Source: Halovenus sp.
GTDB taxonomy: Archaea > Halobacteriota > Halobacteria > Halobacteriales > Haloarculaceae
Length of the DNA: 12,111 nucleotides
Assembly (NCBI GenBank): GCA_003551945.1
Contig: PUNZ01000265.1
Span: forward strand, 1 to 12,111
Direction of reading: 5' to 3'
Below, in pieces: positions 6,877 to 12,111 of the stretch. Positions within the stretch are counted from its first letter, which is position 1; every line of letters begins with the position of its first letter. A program made the translations under genes and the position numbers. The notes below the pieces were generated by a model. The model had not been told where the DNA came from. It was given only the letters and a program-made list of their open reading frames with translations, and ran no database searches.

Positions 6877-7512
6877 ATGTCGGATGAGGCGTCACCGCCG
6901 CCGGACGCTGAGGATGGTGCACCACGAGAGACAGAAGTGACTGAGGTTTTAGGAGAGTTGAAGCGACTCGAAAAACAGGTGTCGAAACCGGAGTACCAGG
7001 ATGAAATCCGCCGTGTACGAAAAATGCTTGAGCGTGCTCCGGGTACCAAAACAATCGATAAATATACCAGCCGAGATGTCGGTGAGGCGTTCGTCGGTGC
7101 GCTTCTCTTTTCGCTCCCGCTGTTGGTCGAAGACGGCGTGTTTGAGATTGCCGAGTGGTTCGTTGCGTTCATGCTCGGCCCGATTCCACTCTTCCTGGTT
7201 ATTAATACGGTGTTCATCGTCGCCGTCACGACTGGGTTGTTGTATGCGGTCGATATTCGTGAGGTCAGAATTACCAATCCAGTGTTCGGCTTCATTCCTC
7301 GGCGGCTTGTTGGGATTCTTGCGGTCTCGTTCATCTGTGCGTTTGGGATGATGTTTCTCTGGGGTCGTCTGCATGAAGGGGACCCAACGACGCTAGAAGC
7401 GATTGCTAGAATTACCGTTATTTGGGCTGCAGCAGCGTTAGGAGCGGTTCTCGCTGATGTCCTGCCCGGAGAAAGCAAGGGCAAAGACATCAGCACGCTC
7501 GGCCAAGAATAG
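6877..7512 (+). CDS. DUF2391 family integral membrane protein
   Basis: A 211-residue protein. The first 60 residues are charged and cytosolic, with a helical and probably coiled stretch at about 19-55 (VLGELKRLEKQV and after). Hydrophobic segments follow at about 70-85, 93-124 (possibly two helices), 142-163 and 173-196. The pattern, including VGEAFVGALLFSLPLLVEDGVFEI and GFIPRRLVGILAVSF-type segments, fits the DUF2391/TIGR02587 membrane protein family, whose function is unknown. The ATG at 6877 is supported by a TATA-like element about 28 nt upstream. The gene is followed on the same strand after 45 bp by DUF211 and a VIT1/CCC1-like gene. No clear TATA box is seen in that gap, so a shared transcript is possible. 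No catalytic motif is visible. Confidence 0.85.
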   Translation: MSDEASPPPDAEDGAPRETEVTEVLGELKRLEKQVSKPEYQDEIRRVRKMLERAPGTKTIDKYTSRDVGEAFVGALLFSLPLLVEDGVFEIAEWFVAFMLGPIPLFLVINTVFIVAVTTGLLYAVDIREVRITNPVFGFIPRRLVGILAVSFICAFGMMFLWGRLHEGDPTTLEAIARITVIWAAAALGAVLADVLPGESKGKDISTLGQE

Positions 7513-7557
7513 CTGCGTAATCACTACTCCTTTGTGCCAGCCCATCAAACGGTCGGT

Positions 7558-7842
7558 ATGGTCAGATTACGGAGAATTGTGCTGGATATCCTCAAGCCAC
7601 ACGAGCCAAAGCTCGTCCCGTTTACTGAGCAACTCACGGAGCCCGAGGAAATTCGGGGAGTAACAGCGAAACTCGTTGATATCGAGGAGAATGTGCGACG
7701 AATTCGCGTGACGGTCGAAGGTGAAGATATCGACATGGAGACGCTTGAAGAACATATCATGGACCTTAGCGGGTCTATCCATTCCATCGATGAGGTCTCC
7801 TGTGGCGAGACAATCGTCGACGACCCGTGGCTACCTAACTAA
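7558..7842 (+). CDS. DUF211 family protein
   Basis: A small protein of 94 residues starting MVRLRRIVLDILKPHEP, a hallmark of the DUF211 family. The ATG at 7558 is preferred over an in-frame GTG at 7534 because family members begin right at this motif. The family is archaeal, about 95 residues long, and predicted to have a ferredoxin-like fold that oligomerises. Conserved-looking parts are KPHEP (13-17), GVTAKLVDIEENVRRIRVTV (34-53), and the acidic GEDIDMETLEEHI (55-67). The last base of the TAA stop is the first base of the ATG of the next gene (TAATG), so the two are probably translationally coupled. The function is unknown; pairing with a VIT1/CCC1-like membrane protein hints at a shared job, perhaps sensing or metal handling, but the sequence shows no metal motif. 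Confidence 0.9.
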   Translation: MVRLRRIVLDILKPHEPKLVPFTEQLTEPEEIRGVTAKLVDIEENVRRIRVTVEGEDIDMETLEEHIMDLSGSIHSIDEVSCGETIVDDPWLPN

Positions 7843-8432
7843 TGAATCCGCGTGAACGGCTTGCCGGGCTCCGACGGGTGCTGGGCAAAGAGGATGTTCG
7901 TTCGCTTGCGAGGCGGTATTTCGTCGCAAACGGCTTTGACGGGACACTGACGAGCATCGGTGTCGTTCTCGGTGCGTATATGGGTGGGAGTGTCGACAAT
8001 GGACTGGCGATTATCGGCATTGGCCTCGGTGCTGCTATCGGATTAGGAACGTCCGGTATCTGGAGCGTCTGGGAAATCGAGCGCGCTGAAACCAGCCGCG
8101 AACTGCTGCAACTGGAAGCAGCGATGATGACTGACCTCGAAGACACCCAGTTGACACGGGACTTTCGGAGCGAACAGATTGTCTTAGCACTCGCAGCAGC
8201 TACCGGGCCGGTAATAGGTGTCCTTGTGACGCTCTTTCCGCTGCTCTTTGAAGGTGTGTTCTTGTCGCTCTTTCAGGCAGTCTTACTCTCGATTGCGTTC
8301 GGTGTGCTGCTGTTAGGGGGCGTCGGTGCCTACATGGGCTCAATTTCGAAACAACGGTGGTACGTTGCCGCCGCCCGGATGGGGCTTGCTGGTATCGTTG
8401 TCGCCATCATTACGGTCTTTTTACCAGGTTGA
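7842..8432 (+). CDS. VIT1/CCC1-like membrane transporter (TIGR00267 type)
   Basis: A 196-residue protein with five predicted membrane helices (about 27-48, 54-76, 113-135, 141-165 and 174-195), the number seen in VIT1. Helix 1 carries the family-like signature YFVANGFDGTLTSIGVVLGA (26-45) with Asp33. Between helices 2 and 3 lies a Glu-rich cytosolic segment (E78, E80, E83, E87, E92, E100), in the place where VIT1 proteins have their metal-binding domain, though shorter. Known VIT1/CCC1 proteins move Fe(II) or Mn(II) out of the cytosol; the substrate of this archaeal branch is not established. Its ATG overlaps the DUF211 stop by one base. It ends 37 bp from the convergent hydrolase gene. The family call is good and the transport role is inferred. 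Confidence 0.82.
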   Translation: MNPRERLAGLRRVLGKEDVRSLARRYFVANGFDGTLTSIGVVLGAYMGGSVDNGLAIIGIGLGAAIGLGTSGIWSVWEIERAETSRELLQLEAAMMTDLEDTQLTRDFRSEQIVLALAAATGPVIGVLVTLFPLLFEGVFLSLFQAVLLSIAFGVLLLGGVGAYMGSISKQRWYVAAARMGLAGIVVAIITVFLPG

Positions 8433-8469
8433 GCGACCTCGTCAACTCGACAGCGAGCAGCAGACGAGC

Positions 8470-9279
8470 TTAACCGCGACGTTGGCTTTCAAACCAGGCG
8501 AGAACCACATCGTTGAGTCGCTGGTGTGCCTCCTCGTAGCTTGTACCAGATGGGTCGTCACCGCGTTGGAACCGATAGCTGCCGAACTGCGTGTGGTTGA
8601 CATCGGGGAGCGTCTCAACGGTTGCGTCGGCAGGGAGATTTGCAAGGTTTCGTTCGTACGTGTCCCACGTGAGAACGGTATCTGCCTCACCGGCGACGCT
8701 CAACACGGCAAGGTCGCTGTCGGAGATATCTTGGTCGCAGTACGAGGCATACAGGAGGAGTCCGTCGAGAGCGTCCGCATTGCTGCGGGCGTACCGACAC
8801 GCCATTGCACCACCCATCGAGTGTCCGCCAATGTACCAGTTCTCAATTGCGTCGTGGTCGTTCATGGCTCGGGTTGCGGCATCCGCACGGAGTCCAGTTC
8901 GAGCAATGGCATAGTCAGTGACTGCGAGGTTTGTTGGCATCTTCGGAATGACCACGGTAAGGTTCGCTTCGCTTGCAAGCGGAGCCAATGACTCCACATA
9001 CCCGCTTGGCTCGACACGAGCACCGGGATAGAAGACGAGACCGTCAGTTCGGTCGGCATCATCGACGGCTGCAGGTTCGAGCAGGTAGCCGCCATTGTAG
9101 GCAGAGAGCGTTACTTCCTCGTCGGCTTCGACGGTCTGAACGGTCTCTGCCGGCGGTTCGTACGGCGTTCCGAGAAAGACAACCGCAGCGGCGAAAAGAA
9201 TAACCACAACCACGACCGTCCAGCCGAACAGCCGCTTTGCCTGACTTCGAACCGTTGGCCAGTGAATGCGGCGACTCAT
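8470..9279 (-). CDS. Membrane-anchored alpha/beta hydrolase
   Basis: A 269-residue protein. Positive residues (RRIHWPTVRSQAKR) precede a single membrane helix (about 19-37), so the catalytic part should sit outside the membrane. The hydrolase domain resembles Abhydrolase_5 (PF12695). Its nucleophile elbow GGHSMGG gives Ser154, the acid is probably Asp200 in AGEADTV, and the histidine is probably His229 in DVNHTQFG. The oxyanion-side motif may be VFYPGARVEP (82-91). The only two cysteines, C160 after the elbow and C181, could form a disulfide in an exported enzyme. The substrate is unknown; such proteins include esterases and lipases. It lies 63 bp after the XRE repressor gene on the same strand, with no visible TATA box between, so it may be the third gene of that operon. 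Confidence 0.87.
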   Translation of the reverse strand: MSRRIHWPTVRSQAKRLFGWTVVVVVILFAAAVVFLGTPYEPPAETVQTVEADEEVTLSAYNGGYLLEPAAVDDADRTDGLVFYPGARVEPSGYVESLAPLASEANLTVVIPKMPTNLAVTDYAIARTGLRADAATRAMNDHDAIENWYIGGHSMGGAMACRYARSNADALDGLLLYASYCDQDISDSDLAVLSVAGEADTVLTWDTYERNLANLPADATVETLPDVNHTQFGSYRFQRGDDPSGTSYEEAHQRLNDVVLAWFESQRRG

Positions 9280-9342
9280 GGCAGCCGTTCGGGTGCTGTG
9301 GTGCTAACAGTTGCGAACAACGGGTTGAGAAATCGTGGTCAG

Positions 9343-9543
9343 CTACTCACCAAATTCGGGGTCAAAGAGGTCCTCGATTGCACACTCATAATGGCGGGCA
9401 AGTTTGAATGCCAGTTCCAGCGACGGGTCGTATCGCCCGCGTTCGATGGCGTTGATACTCTGACGACTGACACCGACTGCGACGGCAAGTTCGGCTTGGC
9501 TCTCTCCTGCGTGCTCGCGTCGGTCTCGAACGTTGTTTTTCAT
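9343..9543 (-). CDS. XRE-family HTH repressor
   Basis: A compact 66-residue DNA-binding protein made of little more than the HTH_XRE fold. Helix 2 is SQAELAVAVG (15-24) and the recognition helix is around SRQSINAIERGRYDPS (26-41), followed by LELAFKLARHYECAIEDLF, typical of YozG-like regulators. Its ATG overlaps the stop of the DUF2178 gene as ATGA, so the two are translationally coupled. XRE regulators of this size bind DNA as dimers at short palindromes. The promoter of this operon carries two 16-bp palindromes, so autorepression is the obvious inference. The signal that lifts repression may come from the coupled membrane protein. Confidence 0.93.
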   Translation of the reverse strand: MKNNVRDRREHAGESQAELAVAVGVSRQSINAIERGRYDPSLELAFKLARHYECAIEDLFDPEFGE

Positions 9544-9956
9544 GCTCGAAGTCGCAACCCGGTGTATATCACGGCAAAGACGATGAAGATACCAACAAAC
9601 ACCAACACGGCCCCGTCGAATGCGGCAGGAAGCGTGAGGAGCCCTTCGCTTTCAAGCAGAACGAGCCCTGGGATGGCAAGTACTCCTGTGATGGCGAGGA
9701 CACTAAGTGTGTAATCGCTGGCTTTCCGTTCGAGTTCGGTATCGCGCTCGTCATAGAGCGTGACGGGACTAACCTGCCAGATGGCGAGCATCCCCAAAAA
9801 CCCTGCCCAGTAAATCAGGACGCCAGCGAGATACTGCCCAATGAGTGCCCCGACCACAATCCCGATGAGTCCAACCAAGAGTGAGCCGTACATCAGTTGT
9901 TTGTGTCGTTTCCGTCTGTCGAGTCGTTGGTTTGCCGCGGTTGGTGTTTCGGTCAT
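9540..9956 (-). CDS. DUF2178 family membrane protein
   Basis: A 138-residue protein starting at the ATG in 9956-9954; an upstream in-frame GTG (9974) is less likely. Four membrane helices are predicted (about 22-40, 43-62, 83-101 and 113-134) after a basic N-terminus (RRKRHKQ). The loop YDERDTELERKASDYT (68-83) matches the DERD...KAS motif of the DUF2178 family. Genes of this family are often coupled to a small XRE regulator, as here, where the stop overlaps the regulator start by 4 bp. No function is established. The pairing suggests the membrane protein either senses a condition or is the main target of the repressor. It is first in the operon, behind a TATA box and a four-half-site operator. 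Confidence 0.87.
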   Translation of the reverse strand: MTETPTAANQRLDRRKRHKQLMYGSLLVGLIGIVVGALIGQYLAGVLIYWAGFLGMLAIWQVSPVTLYDERDTELERKASDYTLSVLAITGVLAIPGLVLLESEGLLTLPAAFDGAVLVFVGIFIVFAVIYTGLRLRA

Positions 9957-9976
9957 TGGTGAATCACGTATCACTG

Positions 9977-10013
9977 GTGTAAAGTGAGCTTTACAGTAAA
10001 GTCTACTTTACAC
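9977..10013. promoter_or_regulatory. Four-half-site palindromic operator of the DUF2178-XRE operon
   Basis: The sequence reads GTAAAG (9979-9984), 4 bp, CTTTAC (9989-9994), 1 bp, GTAAAG (9996-10001), 4 bp, CTTTAC (10006-10011). This is two 16-bp palindromes spaced 17 bp apart, and the whole 37-bp block is also symmetric about base 9995, with outer arms GTGTAAAG and CTTTACAC. It lies just downstream of a minus-strand TATA box, and its centre matches the predicted transcription start. Bound repressor would block polymerase. The XRE protein of the same operon is the likely ligand. Confidence 0.85.
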
Positions 10014-10016
10014 GCG

Positions 10017-10032
10017 TATTTAATCGTTTCGC
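10017..10032 (-). promoter_or_regulatory. BRE/TATA promoter of the DUF2178-XRE operon
   Basis: On the minus strand GCGAAACGAT (BRE-like) runs into TTAAATA (10023-10017), a good haloarchaeal TATA box. Transcription should begin near 9994, about 38 nt before the ATG at 9956 and at the centre of the palindromic operator. Confidence 0.7.
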
Positions 10033-10100
10033 TCAGATAATAGGTTCACCATGAAACCACTCAGGCGATAGGTTCGGTACGAAAACAGACTGGCGAGAGA

Positions 10101-10883
10101 TTAGAACGAAAAGAGGTCGATACCGCCGGTGACACCGATAACTTGTCCGGTGAGATAGTTCGATTGCTCGGAGGAAAGGTAGGCAACGAGGTTGGCAACG
10201 TCTTCTTCTTTCCCGAGTTTCCGCATCGGGGTTGCCTTTGCAATTCGAGCGAAATGTTCATCAACCTGTTCGAGCTGTTCAATCGGGAGGTCTGCTAACT
10301 GGCTGACAACGATGCTTGGCGCGATAATATTGGATGTGATTCCGTGTTGTGCACCCTCCAAGGCGAGCGTCTTCCCAAATCCAATGAAGGCGGCTTTCGT
10401 CGCGGAATAGGAGAGTTGGCCGAATCCACCCTGCCAACCGGCCATCGAAGACATGTTGATGATACGGCCCCACCCCCGTTCTTTCATGTGTGGGAAGACC
10501 TCGCGCGTGATGTTGTAGGCACCTGTAAGGTTGATAGCAATATCGCGGTCCCAGGTATCAGCATCAAAGTTTTCGACACGGTCGCGGGCATCGACCATTC
10601 CAGCGTTATTCACCAGAATGTCGATACCGCCTGTCTCTTCTTCGAGCGCCTTGACGGTGGCTGCAACATCATTGCGGTCGGTGAGGTCACACTCGATAGC
10701 GTGGGCACTCCCTGCGTAGTCACCTTCGTTGATATCGTCAGCGACCCCCTCCGCCGCTGCGAGATTAACGTCGAGAGCAACGATTTCAGCGCCCTCCTGT
10801 GCGAGCACGCGACAGTCCTCGCTACCGATCCGTCCTCCTCCACCCGTTACAACTGCGGTTTTGTCACTGAGTCCGAAATCCAT
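10101..10883 (-). CDS. Short-chain dehydrogenase/reductase (FabG-like SDR)
   Basis: A 260-residue classical SDR, the normal length for the family. The start is the ATG at 10883-10881, giving MDFGLSDKTAVVTGG; an upstream in-frame TTG is unlikely. The cofactor site is TGGGGRIG (13-20). Asp38 ends the second strand (IVALDVN), which usually favours NAD(H) over NADP(H). The structural motif NNAG is at 92-95. The catalytic set is Asn118, Ser146, Tyr159 and Lys163 (SYSATK). The closest common annotation is 3-oxoacyl-ACP/acyl-CoA reductase or glucose-dehydrogenase-like SDR. Haloarchaea do not rely on bacterial fatty-acid synthesis, so the substrate cannot be told from sequence. The gene stands alone, 144 bp upstream of the DUF2178 start on the same strand, with that strong promoter in between. 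Confidence 0.92.
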   Translation of the reverse strand: MDFGLSDKTAVVTGGGGRIGSEDCRVLAQEGAEIVALDVNLAAAEGVADDINEGDYAGSAHAIECDLTDRNDVAATVKALEEETGGIDILVNNAGMVDARDRVENFDADTWDRDIAINLTGAYNITREVFPHMKERGWGRIINMSSMAGWQGGFGQLSYSATKAAFIGFGKTLALEGAQHGITSNIIAPSIVVSQLADLPIEQLEQVDEHFARIAKATPMRKLGKEEDVANLVAYLSSEQSNYLTGQVIGVTGGIDLFSF

Positions 10884-10910
10884 GACATCCGAGGGCTTGT
10901 GTGGCAACGC

Positions 10911-10916
10911 ATTAAT
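10911..10916 (-). promoter_or_regulatory. Possible TATA element of the SDR gene
   Basis: On the minus strand an ATTAAT stretch is centred about 30 nt upstream of the SDR start at 10883, a fitting distance for a leaderless mRNA. The match to the haloarchaeal TATA consensus is only fair and no clear BRE precedes it. Confidence 0.3.
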
Positions 10917-11002
10917 CGTTATGTTAGCGAGTCACAAGCAGCGGCCAGATAGCACAATACAACGCCCAAACCGGGCACAGCGAAAACAAACCACTCCTTT
11001 AC

Positions 11003-11072
11003 AGCAATTTGTGAAATTCAACAAATCTAGCGGTGTGTACTAAACAATGATGATGAATTAGTAGCAATTTGT
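11003..11072. repeat. Repeated decamer AGCAATTTGT (two copies, 60 bp apart)
   Basis: Exact copies lie at 11003-11012 and 11063-11072. The first continues into an inverted repeat, ATTTGT (11007-11012) with ACAAAT (11021-11026), across an 8-base spacer. The second is followed by TGTAATTT and has no such partner. They could be regulator sites for nadA or the SDR gene, or chance in AT-rich DNA. Confidence 0.45.
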
Positions 11073-11212
11073 TGTAATTTTCTACGTGCTTCGAATATAA
11101 TAGTGCATTTGACCGACTGCGTGAAGAATATTACTACTCTAAACGAGCTATTGAATAGAAAATCTTTTCATAGAGCCATTCCGTATGAGAAAGACAACCA
11201 TAGTGGTTTCAA

Positions 11213-12111
11213 ATGCCTGAAATGGAAACTGCGACGTTCGAAACGGACCTGAGTTTGTTCAAATACGACAATTTAGAGCAGTTGCCGCAGTCCTATCGCG
11301 ACCTGGAAGAGGGTGAGCGTCGCGAGCGGACGGAAGCCGCGCTAGCGGAGTTAGGTGACGATGTGGTCATTCTGGGCCACAACTACCAGCGCCGCGAAAT
11401 CGTAGAACACGCGGATTTTATCGGCGACTCCTACCAGCTAAGCAAGGAAGCCGCAAACGCCGATGCGAAGTACGTCATCTTCGGTGGCGTCACGTTCATG
11501 GCCGAATCAGCGGATATCATCACGGATGACGACCAGACCGTCATTCTGCCAAGTATGGAAGCCTCGTGTCCAATGGCCGGAATGGCCGAAGCCCTGCAGG
11601 TCGATACCGCGTGGGCCGAGTTGACCGCAGAGACGGATGCAAACATCATCCCAATCACGTACATGAACTCCTATGCGGATTTGAAGGCGTTCTGTGCTGA
11701 GCAGGGCGGACTCGTCTGTACCTCCTCAAACGCACACCGGGCCTTCGAGTGGGCGTTCGACCGCGGCGACAAGATACTGTTTCTCCCCGACAAACACCTT
11801 GGCGAGAACACAGCCTACCGGCTGGGGCTGGAAGACGAACTTGCTGAGTGGGACCCGTGGAACCCCGAAAGCGACGCGGCTGCGGCCGTCGAGAAGGATA
11901 TTATCCTCTGGGAAGGCTACTGTCAGGTCCACGAACGGTTCCGAGTCGACCATATCGAAGACGTTCGCTCAACGCACCCGGATGCAAACGTCGTCGTTCA
12001 CCCCGAATGTCGCCGAGAGGTTGTTGAGGCCGCAGACGTTGTTGGCAGTACCGCCACGATTTGTGAGACAATCGAGAACGCAGCACCCGGTGAAACGTGG
12101 GCAATCGGGAC
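11213..12111 (+). CDS. nadA: Quinolinate synthase NadA (3' end beyond window)
   Basis: The frame opens at ATG 11213 and runs without a stop to the window edge, giving 299 codons of a protein that normally has about 370. NadA condenses iminoaspartate with dihydroxyacetone phosphate to quinolinate in de novo NAD synthesis, using a [4Fe-4S] cluster held by three cysteines. Two are visible: C119 in PSMEASCPMAG and C237 in EGYCQVHERF. The third lies past the edge. Other family motifs are ILGHNYQRREI (53-63), DFIGDSYQLS (68-77), FGGVTFMAESADI (90-102), TYMNSYADLKA (148-158) and VVVHPECRREV (259-269). The start is supported by a family-like N-terminus (ETDLSLFKYDNLEQLP). No Shine-Dalgarno is seen. 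In haloarchaea nadB and nadC commonly follow, which the next bases could confirm. Confidence 0.96.
   Translation, partial: MPEMETATFETDLSLFKYDNLEQLPQSYRDLEEGERRERTEAALAELGDDVVILGHNYQRREIVEHADFIGDSYQLSKEAANADAKYVIFGGVTFMAESADIITDDDQTVILPSMEASCPMAGMAEALQVDTAWAELTAETDANIIPITYMNSYADLKAFCAEQGGLVCTSSNAHRAFEWAFDRGDKILFLPDKHLGENTAYRLGLEDELAEWDPWNPESDAAAAVEKDIILWEGYCQVHERFRVDHIEDVRSTHPDANVVVHPECRREVVEAADVVGSTATICETIENAAPGETWAIG

Larger units (their letters stand above)
10884..11212. other. AT-rich intergenic region between divergent SDR and nadA genes
   Basis: This 329-bp stretch has no coding potential that I can support on either strand and is visibly richer in A+T than its surroundings. It should hold the two divergent promoters. 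It contains a decamer repeated 60 bp apart, an imperfect dyad at 11007-11026, and two small dyads near the nadA start: CTAT-TGA-ATAG at 11148-11158 and GAAAA-TC-TTTTC at 11158-11169. TTTTCATA at 11165-11172 could be the nadA TATA element, but the match is weak. Confidence 0.6.

Noticed and set aside
6786..7496. 236-codon minus-strand frame opposite the DUF2391 gene
   Set aside because: No domain and poor composition; DUF2391 on the plus strand explains the region.
7534..7557. GTG start eight codons upstream for DUF211
   Set aside because: Family members begin at the motif encoded from ATG 7558, and the extra residues look like untranslated leader.
8326..8991. 221-codon plus-strand frame spanning the VIT1 end and the hydrolase
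   Set aside because: It overlaps two real genes in other frames and has no domain.
9957..9974. GTG start for the DUF2178 protein
   Set aside because: ATG 9956 is closer to the basic pre-helix N-terminus and leaves a reasonable leader after the predicted transcription start.
10884..10907. TTG start for the SDR
   Set aside because: ATG 10883 gives the standard SDR N-terminus; the extension adds nothing family-like.
10994..11002. A lone CTTTACAG resembling the operator half-site
   Set aside because: A single half-site with no GTAAAG partner at 1 or 4 bp; likely chance in AT-rich DNA.
11148..11169. Small dyads CTAT-TGA-ATAG and GAAAA-TC-TTTTC before nadA as a terminator or operator
   Set aside because: Arms of only 4-5 bp in AT-rich sequence and no T-run placed for termination; noted only as content of the intergenic region.
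1..12111. CRISPR array, tRNA, rRNA, insertion sequence or prophage genes
   Set aside because: I looked for regularly spaced repeats, cloverleaf arms and transposase or integrase motifs and saw none.

Overview
The window looks like chromosomal DNA from a halophilic archaeon (class Halobacteria). The predicted proteins are acidic and rich in Asp and Glu. Several promoters have an archaeal BRE/TATA form placed about 26 nt before a start codon, which gives leaderless or nearly leaderless mRNAs. Many gene families are typical of haloarchaea: a membrane-anchored winged-HTH regulator, an N-terminal 7TM histidine kinase, DUF2391, DUF211, a TIGR00267-type VIT1/CCC1 protein, and DUF2178 paired with an XRE regulator. 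By eye the base composition is near 50-55% G+C, low for the class, and I cannot name a genus. I see no tRNA, rRNA, CRISPR array, insertion sequence or integrase.

Layout. (1) 1-3263, plus strand: a cell-surface block. It holds the 3' part of a DUF4350-like protein with an acidic Pro/Glu/Asp tail, a membrane-spanning protein with a cytoplasmic winged HTH, and a secreted protein with 15 N-glycosylation sequons. A TATA box and an inverted repeat precede the secreted-protein gene. (2) 3478-5556, plus: an orphan 7TM-PAS-PAS-HisKA-HATPase sensor kinase. It converges, with a 9-bp gap, on (3) 5566-6789, minus: a LOR/SDH (TIGR00300) protein, probably an ornithine cyclodeaminase for proline synthesis. 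(4) 6877-8432, plus, divergent from the previous gene: a DUF2391 membrane protein, DUF211 and a VIT1/CCC1-like transporter. The last two overlap as TAATG. (5) 8470-9956, minus: a DUF2178 membrane protein, an XRE repressor (ATGA overlap) and a membrane-anchored alpha/beta hydrolase. The promoter of this set carries a very regular four-half-site operator centred on the predicted transcription start. (6) 10101-10883, minus: an SDR oxidoreductase. (7) 10884-11212: a 329-bp AT-rich intergenic region with a repeated decamer. (8) 11213 to the end, plus: quinolinate synthase nadA, cut off by the window edge.

How the genes work together. Most of the window is chromosomal core with envelope-related accessory genes. 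The clearest regulatory circuit is the DUF2178-XRE pair with its duplicated palindromic operator, which suggests tight autorepression. The DUF211-VIT1 pair looks like a translationally coupled module of unknown, possibly metal-related, function. The three surface genes at the left may form one unit in which the membrane-bound wHTH protein passes an extracellular cue to transcription. That last point is inference.
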